Below are positions 32,005 to 41,038 of a stretch of DNA of 64,000 nucleotides, piece by piece (the stretch's first letter is position 1; every line of letters starts with the position of its first letter). Below the pieces are notes generated by a model. It saw only the letters and a program-made list of their open reading frames with translations. It had not been told where the DNA came from and made no database searches. The position numbers were made by a program, and so were the translations under genes. Where the stretch lies: the NCBI GenBank assembly GCA_039105265.1, contig JAPFFF010000053.1, forward strand, positions 992,001-1,056,000, given 5' to 3'. This DNA comes from Tritrichomonas musculus (lineage: Eukaryota; Parabasalia; Tritrichomonadida; Tritrichomonadidae).

Positions 32005-33090
32005 CAGTCATCCGATCAGCGTTACAGTGAATTCAATATGGCTACAGTGGATTGAGAGTTTACAGAAAAGTTGAAAGAAATTATAAATATTTTATATTAA
32101 TTTAAATAAAATTGATAGAAAAAGTTTGTTAATTGAATATTTGAAAACTAATACTGGTGGTATTTTCTGAAGAAAATTTCAATGATCATGCCAAATTTTC
32201 ATTGAAAAATGAAACAAATATGCATTGAAAATAAAAAACTCTAAGTTCTCTTTACTTTTTTAATGGAAGAATTAATGAAAGAGCTATCATGGGCTGCTGA
32301 AAATGGAATACTCAGTGAGTCTCAATGGGAAATTTTTGAAAAAAGGTCAAATGGTTGGATCAATGCCAGAGATTCCGGCTGAACTTAAAGTCAATCCAGA
32401 AGATGAAATTATATCAGGCCAGTGGACAAATTCTGAAGAAATGTTACAAAAATTATTTTTTTTACAGCATGGACATCAGCAAATGCCAGACGAAAGATAC
32501 GATCTTTTTGAAATCGCGAAATCAATTAAAAATATCTGTATTATTTGAATTAAAAAACGTATAAAACCTATAAAAACCTCTAAAAAATAGTAAGTTTGAA
32601 GATTTATCTGAAATTCATATTAAATTGAAATAACAGGTAAAATAAACACATGAGACTTGAGGAAAAGAACTTGTATTTGAATATTGAATAAATAAATAGC
32701 CAAACAATGAGTAAGATCTATAAATTTGACATAAATAATTTCTAGATTTGATGATGTCCCTAGTAAACGAACAGAAGTAATGTTATTTTGGTTTTTATGA
32801 TTGAACTTGTTTGAAAATGTTGCAAAAAATACATTTTTAAGGAGTTTTTATATGATGGATTGCTTGCTTTATAATGTGAGAAAATGTATAACTTTTTGTG
32901 AAAAGTTCATTCAAAATATTATAAATAAAAAAATAATCAAATCCTTTCTTTATAAAATGAAAAATTATAATTAAAAATGCAAATTTATCAACAAAAAAAA
33001 TAATTATTTTTAGCTAAAATCTAAAATTGAGAGTATCATTCAATTCCACTGTTTAGTTTTTGTGAGACTATAACACTGATCGGATGACTG
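32005..33090. mobile_element. 1.09-kb TIR unit
   Basis: The left CAGTCATCCGATCAGCGTTA and the right end (inverse CAGTCATCCGATCAGTGTTA) match in 19 of 20 positions, and a second block CAGTGGAxTTGA follows in both arms. No clear target duplication is seen (left flank ATATT, right flank TTTAT). Inside is a small broken coding region at 32263-32548. Superfamily unknown. Confidence 0.6.
32263..32548 (+). pseudogene. Small broken coding region inside a TIR unit
   Basis: Two overlapping plus-strand frames: 32263-32382 (39 aa, starting MEELMKELSWAAENGILSES) and 32303-32548 (its second half reading PEDEIISGQWTNSEEMLQKL). The first half of the first and the second half of the second both look protein-like, which suggests one gene with a frame slip near 32340-32380. 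I do not recognise the family. It could be a leftover of the element's own gene or a captured host exon. Confidence 0.4.
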
Positions 33091-34084
33091 TTTATTTCAA
33101 AATTCAGTAAATGTAAGCGTTGAAACTTTTTGTTAAAAACAATAAGATAATTAAAAGAATTTTATTTTGCCTAAATATATATAATGAAAAAGGATTTATT
33201 ACTTATATGATATTAAATATAATCATATTTCATTTCTTATATGATATTAAATAATATTTTGATATTTCAGAATAATAATATGAAAATCTTGATTATTGAT
33301 CGAACTTTGATATCAAATATAGTATTGTATATAGGATAACTTTGATAAATAGCTTGATTACTGAAAAGAAAAGTATTTTTACATAGGTCGGTTCAACGGA
33401 CGGTTTGTGTCAAAAAAGCAAAGCCAAAATCAAAAAAACGTTGGAAATGCTTGGTTTTAGGATATATATTTCACTACTATATTTGGAATAAAATATAAAA
33501 TTTTGGTGAGATTTCTTGAGTTGAATTTTTTTTTATAAACTTTTTTTTATTTTTTTTCATCCATGCATTAAAACTCATGTTAATTTTTTATTTTATAATT
33601 TAAATAAATATATTAAATTGATAATAATTATATTTTACTTAATAGTTGAATAATTTATCAAGATATCAATATTTTATAAAAATATATTTACAATTCAGTA
33701 CTTATAGAATTTTTTGAGCGGTAACTTTTCTGAGGAGAAAAATTCAATTATTATTTTTTATTCTTAACTAAAATAAATTAAATTTATCTCTGTAAAAAAA
33801 CATAATTTAAAATTATAATTATTTATATTAAATTATATTATAAATATTGTTATTATAAATAGTAACTATAATATAAAAATATAGTTCATAAATATATAAA
33901 ATAATGATATCTAATAATTATTTTTGAATATCATTGAAAATGCTTATTTAGAAAAATAAAAAAATGCAAATATATGAATATACATGAATCATTTACGTTT
34001 TGTTCAAAAAAAAGTTATGATATTAGGATAATTATTATTTTTAAATATTTATTAAGTAATGATAAAGATTTAAGTATACTTATA

Positions 34085-34422
34085 ACGTGCTTTCAATAGA
34101 CCCGGAGCATTTCAGTAGACCCAGAGCAAGGTCAATTTAGCATAAATTGGCCATGATTTGATCGTTTTTTATAAAAAAGAAAACCAAATATGATCAGAAA
34201 TATTTCGATCAGAATTTTTTTATTTTTCACTATTTTACAAATATCTCCAAATCAAAAAAGTAAAACAAATAATATTTAACAAAAATTATAATGTAAAATA
34301 ATAATTTTTATATAATTTATCATCAAATATTAAATAAAATAATTAAATTGTATGAAAAATAATAAAAATAAAATTTAGTGCTCTGGGTCTACTGAAATGC
34401 TCCGGGTCTATTGAAAGCACGT
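34085..34422. mobile_element. 338-bp MITE with 44-bp perfect inverted ends, TA target
   Basis: The arms starting ACGTGCTTTCAATAGACCC and the inverse ending at 34422 match over 44 bp without a mismatch, flanked by TA (34083-34084, 34423-34424). Each arm itself contains a near-repeat (AATAGACCCGGAGC / CAGTAGACCCAGAGC). The lack of divergence between arms points to a recent insertion. Confidence 0.8.
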
Positions 34423-34888
34423 TACATTGGGATTTCTTTTTTTTTAAATCTAAATTTTTAAACGTCAATTTCTCAAAATTCAACTCAGGGATTTGTTTTA
34501 TATTTTAAAATTTTAGTCAAAATATAATGTTATATAATATATAAAGAACCGCGGAAACTTGTACGTTTATTTCCGTTAAGTCAAAAAGCATGATTTTTTA
34601 TCTAATTAACATAGCATAGAGAATTATAATATATATATAAATAAAATATAAAGTCTTAGGTAATTTATTGTTCGAATAAATTAAAACGAAATTTATCATA
34701 ACTGAAACGGAGTTGATTTTAATAAATGAATAGTTTACTTATTTTTTCAATACTTATCGTCAAAAAAGAATTGAATTGTTTAAAAGTTAAAAATAAAAAA
34801 AATGAAACATAAAAAGAAAACAAAACTTGTACTAAAATTTGAAATCATCTATGATAAATATTATTTTATGAAAATAATTAAAATTTGT

Positions 34889-35774
34889 GCGTAACGTTTT
34901 AATATATTAATATTTTTATTTTCATCATTATATCCTCAGAAACAATCAATACAAATTCTAGTGGCGCAAAATGGCATCTTAAAAAACCGTTTTTAATTGA
35001 CCTCAACCGTAATTTATTTGACCATTGGCTAAAAATAAATTAATTATTGATTAAATTTTTTCAAAAAACTAAAAATAAATTATTTTTTATTAATTAAAAT
35101 TATGCTAATTATTTTAAATTGAATTTCCTGACATAATCCTTTTTAAGCTTGTATAACCTGAAGTTGTGTTATATCTTAAAGTTGATGATGAGCGAAAAAT
35201 GTTTTTTTTCTTAACAAAAGTGTTTGAAATGAATTGTATAACATCAATTTTTGGTTTATCTTCCATGAGTTCCATTGAATCATTAACTGCTTTGCTTAAA
35301 TCTTCATTTAATAATGTACCAAATTGGATGAATAATTCGGACATACTTAATAATACCAATATAGGAATCAATTCTTCATCAAAACGATTTCCGTTTTTGG
35401 ATTTGTCATTGCTATCTTCATTAATATTCAAACTAGAAAAAAGTTTTAATAAAAGCGGGTAAGAATTGTATAAGTTGTTAAGAGTTTTATTAGCTTTTTG
35501 AAATTGATGTAACTCATTTTGTGCTTTCGTTAATTTGGCATGATAGTCATTAATCAAAGATTTTTTGATTGCGATTTCTCTTTGAAGTGCGTTAATCATT
35601 CTATCTTTATCATTATCTGCACGAATTTGGTTTGCTATTTTTGATGTTGAAGGTGTAAATCCTCTCGTGGATTGCATTTGAAAATTATTATTTAAAAAAA
35701 TAAACAATTGAATTTTTTTAAAATTGAATTAAAACTATTTTTAAAAATAATATAAATATCTTAAAACGTTACGC
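34889..35774. mobile_element. TIR unit enclosing one small gene
   Basis: GCGTAACGTTTTAA (34889-34902) and TTAAAACGTTACGC (35761-35774) are perfect inverse copies, and AT-rich similarity of the arms extends outward by about 15 bp, so the true ends may be near 34872 and 35795. The only gene inside is the 187-aa frame at 35114-35677. The target duplication could not be defined. Confidence 0.55.
35114..35677 (-). CDS. Small coiled-coil protein of unknown function
   Basis: The frame gives 187 aa from the ATG at 35677 (an upstream in-frame ATG at 35707 would add ten Phe/Asn-rich residues and looks less natural). Residues 20-70 form a likely coiled coil (RMINALQREIAIKKSLINDY...LTKAQNELHQFQKANKTL), then come hydrophobic helices (LIPILVLLSMSELFIQFG) and a basic Ser-rich end. 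No domain is recognised and no membrane signal is seen. The gene is wholly inside a TIR unit that is itself inside a larger one, so it may be an element passenger or its own gene. Composition is like the neighbours. Confidence 0.6.
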   Translation of the reverse strand: MQSTRGFTPSTSKIANQIRADNDKDRMINALQREIAIKKSLINDYHAKLTKAQNELHQFQKANKTLNNLYNSYPLLLKLFSSLNINEDSNDKSKNGNRFDEELIPILVLLSMSELFIQFGTLLNEDLSKAVNDSMELMEDKPKIDVIQFISNTFVKKKNIFRSSSTLRYNTTSGYTSLKRIMSGNSI

Positions 35775-36194
35775 ATAAAATTTTAATATTATTTTAAAAA
35801 TAATTATATTTTAATATGATAATATAAAATAAATATATTTGATTATCTGGTTGAAACATTGATTTAGTTTCCGGGGTTCTATATATAATAATATAAAGCT
35901 AATTTAACGTTTTTTTAAATTCTCTGACACAAACCGTCCGTTGAACCGACCTATATTTTTACTAATAGAAAAAAGAAGATAAAAATTATATTTTTGAATA
36001 TTAAAAAAAATTGGCCTATATTTTGGCAAAAAGTGGAATCTGACATTTTCATGCGTTTAAACAGAATTCATCGACTTTTTCTGGGGAGGCACTTCTCACA
36101 AATAATAAACGGGTACCCTCTCAATATTAAACGTACTGGATTTGTACCTTAATATTAAAAAAATATAATAAACTATAAAATAATAATAATAAAT

Positions 36195-37556
36195 TTATTT
36201 TTCAACTTCTACACTGTTGAAACTAGAAGCAATAAACATCACTTGCGTATCGTCCAATGAATTACTCGAGATTAAGTAGTCGTAAGCCAACTCCACAACT
36301 CTTCTCGGATAATGAGTCTCAGTAATCATGAATTCGATTTGCTCAGCTCTTTTCTCGTTTTTTGTACTAGAATTTTGTTGATAAGTTTCACACCAGTGAT
36401 TAAAAACGTCTTCGCTTACTTTTATGATACTAAGTATTTGTCTTACTTCTTTTGGGGTGAGTCCAAGAGCGTTTTCGTAAGATTCGGAATAATCAACTGA
36501 GCTTGAACAATAATCATCTTCTGTCTCATTTTTATATTTACTATATTGAAATTCGGGATTACTCTCGAATACATGCTTAAGATTTTGTTGAATTTCCACA
36601 AATTCTTCACCGAAAATTTCTAAATATTTGATCACTTCGTCAATGATAGGAGAATAAGATTCAATAAATCTTTTGTCGGTCATCATATTTATTATCTCAT
36701 CAAATGTTGGTCTCTCGCTAGGATTACCGTTCCAGGCTTTTTCCAGGAAATTTTTGACGTAGGGGCTAACGATATTTTCTGTCTTGGGTCTCTCTCCTTT
36801 TATTATTTTTTGGTAGGTGAAACCGCTGGTTGGATAGGGTTGTTGTCCCGTAAGTAAGCAATAGGCCATAATTGCAAATGAATAAACATCAACTTCAATT
36901 CCGTATTGTCCTATCTCTACTATCTCTGGAGCAAGGAATATCGGGGTCCCTATTTGAGTCGACAAAATGGCGTCTTCTACACTTTTTGAAGATCCAAAAT
37001 CTGCAACGTGGGGATAAAAATTTTGATCAAGCAAAACGTTTTCAGGCTTTAAATCACGATGAGCTATGCCGAGTGATTGAAGATGACGCATTCCGATTGC
37101 TGTACCAAGTAAAATAATGTAGACTTTGGTATTAGTTCGCGATTGTGTTTTTAAAAAATCTTTAACGGTTCCATTGACCATAAACGGTAGAATAATTGTT
37201 GGGTATGGTTCATTAGCGAAGTTGATGGGACAAAAAGCTATAAGTTTTAGTAAAGCTGGATAATCAAGTTTCGCCATTAATATAAATTCTTCAATTCTAA
37301 AGTATTTTCCTTTATTGTAATCTGTTTCTTCTTCATCAGGTGGTCTGAGTGTGTCTTTTGAAAATTTGCCTGCAAATATTGATGAGTCTGATTTTCTCTT
37401 AATTTTATAAACAAATCCAAAAGAGCCACCACTAATCCTTTTGATTTTTTTATAATCGCTCAGATTATCAATGACTTTGTCCTTTAATTCGTCAGGGATA
37501 ACTAAAGCCTTTACTTCTTCAGGGATTTCCTGTGAGTCTTCTTCATGATTTTCCAT
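36195..37556 (-). CDS. TKL-like protein kinase
   Basis: 453 aa from the ATG at 37556 (MENHEEDSQ). An upstream in-frame ATG at 37625 would add 23 residues that do not look conserved. The kinase domain covers about residues 36-310: Gly loop ISGGSFGFVY, lysine in FAGKFSK, HRDLKPENVLL (about 166), VADFGSSKS with intact DFG, and a GTPIFLAPEI activation segment. These are complete, so it should be active. The pattern is like the many trichomonad TKL/Tyr-kinase-like enzymes. The remaining 140 residues are acidic and Ser/Tyr-rich, then helical (TPKEVRQILSIIKVSEDVFN); no Sel1 repeats follow. The stop is TAAATT, 43 bp from the edge of the TTAA unit. Confidence 0.92.
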   Translation of the reverse strand: MENHEEDSQEIPEEVKALVIPDELKDKVIDNLSDYKKIKRISGGSFGFVYKIKRKSDSSIFAGKFSKDTLRPPDEEETDYNKGKYFRIEEFILMAKLDYPALLKLIAFCPINFANEPYPTIILPFMVNGTVKDFLKTQSRTNTKVYIILLGTAIGMRHLQSLGIAHRDLKPENVLLDQNFYPHVADFGSSKSVEDAILSTQIGTPIFLAPEIVEIGQYGIEVDVYSFAIMAYCLLTGQQPYPTSGFTYQKIIKGERPKTENIVSPYVKNFLEKAWNGNPSERPTFDEIINMMTDKRFIESYSPIIDEVIKYLEIFGEEFVEIQQNLKHVFESNPEFQYSKYKNETEDDYCSSSVDYSESYENALGLTPKEVRQILSIIKVSEDVFNHWCETYQQNSSTKNEKRAEQIEFMITETHYPRRVVELAYDYLISSNSLDDTQVMFIASSFNSVEVEK

Positions 37557-37625
37557 TAAAATTTTTAAAATTTTTAAATAATAAAATGGTTGATCATTTT
37601 CAATTACTAGAATTAATTTCCACAT

Positions 37626-39061
37626 AATCTTTATTTTTAAATGATATTTTAAGATATAAATTATAAATTTAATTTAATACATAAAATTTTATTTTATTAT
37701 TTTATTAAAATAAAAAATATTCTAATTTGTTTTCAAGATATATTTTCAATAAAAAAACAAAATATAAAAAATAGCAATTCAAAATAAAATTTCTATTCAA
37801 ACATTCAAAAAGTTATCGGGTTATTCAATAAAGGTTCGAAAATAAAAAATCGACTTTTTGAAATAAAACTTCTCAAAATTATTTTTTTTTTTTTTTTCGA
37901 TTTTTTTTGAAAAAGTTTATATATTTTCAGAAAGATTAAATTCAAAAAGTGGATTTTTTTTAGTTAAAAAACATTTTTCAATTTTGAAACACCACTATAA
38001 GTTATAAAGGCATGAATACTTTCATTCATCTCAGGTTGAGGCTCCCGCTATTACCTTAACCAATTGGACTTAGCCCTCAAAGGCTCCCAAAGCTATTTAA
38101 AATGCATTTTTCCCGAATAAATTACTTTTTTATATTCTTTTTTTTTTATTTTCATCTTCTCAAAATTGAAAGATATGGTATTTTAAAAAAAATAATTTGT
38201 CCCTAATTATCATTCTACTTTCTGAAGACTCATAGAAAATTTGAATTAAAAACTCACAATTTTTTTGTGAATAAGGTAATAATTAAAAAACTTAGTTTAC
38301 AGCCGTAGGCTGTAGAGTTGGAAAGTACCGTTGCCAAATCCGCAATTTTGCCGAAACCACTCTATACAATCGCCTTATTTTATTTGGTCGATTTTGAATA
38401 GAAATATGATTATATTATTTTTTCAAATTCTTTTGGATTCAATTAATATAATTACTTACTAGTAATTTTTTATTACATATTTGATAATAAATATATGTTA
38501 TTTGATATCGCTTTAAAAAATTATTATTTATTAATATAAGCAATGAGGCGAGGATGATTTGAGTAAATAATGTTATGCTGATGTTGAATAGAATCAACAT
38601 AAATAACTATAAGATGGAGGAGATTCTTCACTCTTCGAAAAGAGTTCTGAAATTGAAATTGGGTAATTGATTTGAGCAGTCGAGGATGATTTGAGTAAAT
38701 AATGTTATGCTGATGATGAATAAAATCAACTTATATAACTGCAAGGACAATCATATGAAAGTGAGATTTGTTTTATATATAATATATAAAGTATTCAAAG
38801 CAGTTATTCAAAAAGTTTTAATCCGACCATTTTTTATTTGAAAAAGTTGCTATTAGTTGCAACTCAATTCGCCGTAACTCCAAAATTCAGCATAAACTAT
38901 TTAAAAATAGGTAATGTCGCCGTTGTTTACAAAACCGCCGAAAGGTTAAAATTTGCATAGTATCATAAACTCAATTCGGTAATTTTCACGTCCGATTGGA
39001 TTATTTTTGGATATATCAAATAAAAAATATTATAAAATTAATTTTATAATATTTTTTAATT
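37626..39061. other. 1.4-kb intergenic region
   Basis: No gene is seen. Near 37828-37998 two loosely inverse arms (AAAGGTTCGAAAAT...CGACTTTTT; AAAAAGTGGATTTT...TTTTGAAACACC) resemble the arms of the MITE at 31340-31729, perhaps a worn copy. A 7-bp hairpin TACAGCC/GGCTGTA sits at 38298-38314. A 65-bp direct repeat lies at 38549-38745. GC-richer bits near 38320-38370 and 38870-38950 are unexplained. Confidence 0.5.
38549..38745. repeat. 65-bp direct repeat, 132-bp spacing
   Basis: CGAGGATGATTTGAGTAAAT and the following 45 bp (38549-38613) recur at 38681-38745 with about seven differences. The 67 bp between them are unrelated. No coding potential. Confidence 0.75.
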
Positions 39062-39904
39062 GGGAAATCGTAATCGCCCGTGGCGGTTTAGGTCAATATT
39101 GATCTTGTATCGTACCATAGAAAAAAAAGTCTGGAACTTTTTTGCACTTTTGGAAAAAAAGCATGGGTAGCTAACTCATGGTTTTTTCTATATAAAAAAA
39201 AATATAAACGGAATTATTTTTTATAGTCTAAAATCGATATTATTATCAGCCTTGGCTTATAAACAAGAAAGGAAAAATATTTTATATACTAATAAAAGTT
39301 CTATTGATTACTTTATAACAGAGAAAATCAAAATTTTAATCTAAATATTATAAACTGCGAGTCATTTTTGCATACAACACAATTTTTCTGAATAGTATTG
39401 AATAATGAAAATAATCATCTCAATTTTGAAATAAATAAATATTGATTTTCAATAATAAATTGAAAATTGAATTGTATGCAAAAATGAAAAACAGTTTATG
39501 AATATTTCATATTGTGTAAACAAATGCACAATCCAAAGGCTTAAAAATAAATATGAAACCGTATTACTCAAAATTATTTAACTACCTTTTAACTTTAAAA
39601 GTATACGATTTCCAATATCAATGATATTGGCGAAAAGTTGGAATTTACGTAATTATATACATCAAAATAATAAAATGATGGTGTTAAAAATATTTGCGCT
39701 TTCTTGTTTATATGCGAATGCTCATAATAATATCGATTTTAGACTTAAAAAAAATATTCAGTTTATATTTTTTTTATATAGAAAAAACAATGAGTAGCTC
39801 CCATGCTTTTTTTGCAAAAGTGCAAAAAAATTCCAGACTTTTTTTTCATGGTACGATACAAGGTCAATATTGACCTAAACCGCCACGGGCGATTACGATT
39901 TCCC
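39062..39904. mobile_element. Mutator-like TIR element, copy 1 (843 bp)
   Basis: Long inverted arms of about 180 bp start GGGAAATCGTAATCGCCCG (39062) and end with the inverse at 39904. They include a CGGTTTAGGTCAATATTGA block and a GTGCAAAA block. A sister copy (53530-54248) has a 9-bp target duplication, which is the mark of Mutator-like elements, known from T. vaginalis. In this copy the flanks match only in part (TTTTTAATT, AACATAATT). A 146-bp element is inserted inside. No transposase; a MITE or short MULE. Confidence 0.75.
39352..39497. mobile_element. 146-bp element inserted in the Mutator-like copy
   Basis: The ends AAACTG...TCATTTTTGCATACAA and the inverse (TTGTATGCAAAAATGA...CAGTTT) match over about 26 bp. 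The sister Mutator-like copy lacks exactly this segment: its sequence joins ...AAATATTAT to ATGAATATT... with no gap or extra bases. That makes this an insertion or excision polymorphism, with AT on each side. Confidence 0.7.
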
Positions 39905-39990
39905 AACATAATTTATATATTAAAATATATATCTAGTAAATCAAAAATAAAATATATAAATGTTTATTTAATAAGATATTATCCTTTTAA

Positions 39991-40230
39991 GGTACAAATC
40001 CAGTCCGTTTAGTAACCGCAATTTTTTTTGACATTCTCAAAGAATAAGATGACATGTTAAATAAAAAACGATTATTTTCATCCATTTCATATAACATGTC
40101 ATAATGTTTATTTAAATTGTAAAACAAGTGTCAAAAACAAACCTAGTCAATTTAAACTTTTTCAGAGACATGCAACCATTCAAATAATAAACGTTCTCCT
40201 ATTCAAAAAATAACGTACTGGATTTGTACC
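39991..40230. mobile_element. 240-bp TTAA-flanked MITE
   Basis: GGTACAAATCCAGTCCGTTT at the left and ACGTACTGGATTTGTACC at the right, with TTAA on each side (39987-39990, 40231-40234). Same ends as the 5.8-kb unit at 30300-36148. No coding capacity. PiggyBac-type target. Confidence 0.8.
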
Positions 40231-40278
40231 TTAAATTGAATGAAACGTGAAAATTTAAAAAACTTAGTTTATATTAAC

Positions 40279-40906
40279 TAGACCTTGAAAGCGGTACCTA
40301 CCCGACCTCTTTTGACAGGTCCTTCTTGGGTAGGCTCATTTTTTACCTAGGTAGGAAAATAACATATTACCTAAAGGTAAAATTTACCCGGCCATTTATA
40401 AAGATGGTAATTATTTACCTGACCATTTCTTTAATGATATTATTATTATTCTTGTCAAATATTCTATTGATAATATTTGAGATGCAATTTGCTACGGTAT
40501 CATATGTTTGGATGATATCAATTTAAGTGATTCCAAAAAAATTCATTTTTTTATGGAATAATAATTATAATATGAAAATTTTAATATTAATTATGTTATT
40601 TGTTGGGTTTAGAATAAAGTTATAAATGTAATATTATAATATCAAAAAAAATTGAAATTGAATTTATATCAGCTTTTTCAGAGGAAAGTTTTCCTTAAAG
40701 TTTGAATCAGATATTGAAAATGAATCAAAAAATCAAAATTATTAATGAAAAAAATTTATATTTATTATTTATTATTATAAATTAAATGAATAATTAAAGA
40801 AAAATAATCGGGTAATACTTAAACACTTCACTTGAATGGTGGGTAATAACCCTACCCGAAAAAAACGGGTCGGGCCCATTTTTTCAGGTTACCATTAGAA
40901 GGTATA
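40279..40906. mobile_element. Possible TIR element with CCCGACC/GGGTA words
   Basis: The left arm TAGACCTTGAAAGCGGTACC and the inverse of the right arm TATACCTTCTAATGGTAACC are similar, and both arms then carry CCCGACC and TTGGGTAGG/TCGGGTAGG blocks and a TCATT or TTATTACC block. The arms are imperfect and inner order is partly shuffled. The composition is GC-richer than the flanks at both ends only. Confidence 0.4.
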
Positions 40907-40928
40907 ATACTAACAAATAATTGTCATA

Positions 40929-40939
<11 letters not shown>

Positions 40940-40993
<54 letters not shown>
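40940..40993. repeat. 54-nt poly(A) run downstream of the giant surface gene
   Basis: An uninterrupted A run (poly-T on the coding strand) 45 bp beyond the stop codon of the Pmp-like gene. It may be inflated or shortened in any assembly. Confidence 0.85.
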
Positions 40994-40995
<2 letters not shown>

Positions 40996-41038
40996 ATAAA
41001 AAAATAAAACTAATTTGGTTTATTGATAATTAAAGTAA

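Larger units (their letters stand above)
33386..35951. mobile_element. 2.57-kb TIR unit, TA target, with two inner elements
   Basis: Perfect 27-bp inverted ends (GGTCGGTTCAACGGACGGTT... at 33386; the inverse ending at 35951) are flanked by TA (33384-33385, 35952-35953). Weaker arm similarity continues inward through an AAAAAAACGTT block. It contains the 34085-34422 MITE and the gene-bearing 34889-35774 unit. No transposase is seen. Tc1/mariner-type by target. Confidence 0.75.
30300..36148. mobile_element. 5.8-kb TTAA-flanked unit enclosing other elements
   Basis: The left end GGTACAAATCCAGTACGTTA (30300) and the right end ACGTACTGGATTTGTACC (36148) are inverse copies, flanked by TTAA (30296-30299, 36149-36152). 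The same ends bound the 240-bp unit at 39991-40230, and the inner right-end phrase AAATAATAAACG is shared, so the two are one family. Inside lie a broken small gene (30504-31330) and at least five TIR units. No piggyBac-type transposase is seen. It may be a large family member swollen by nested insertions, or two separate short copies facing each other. Confidence 0.55.
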
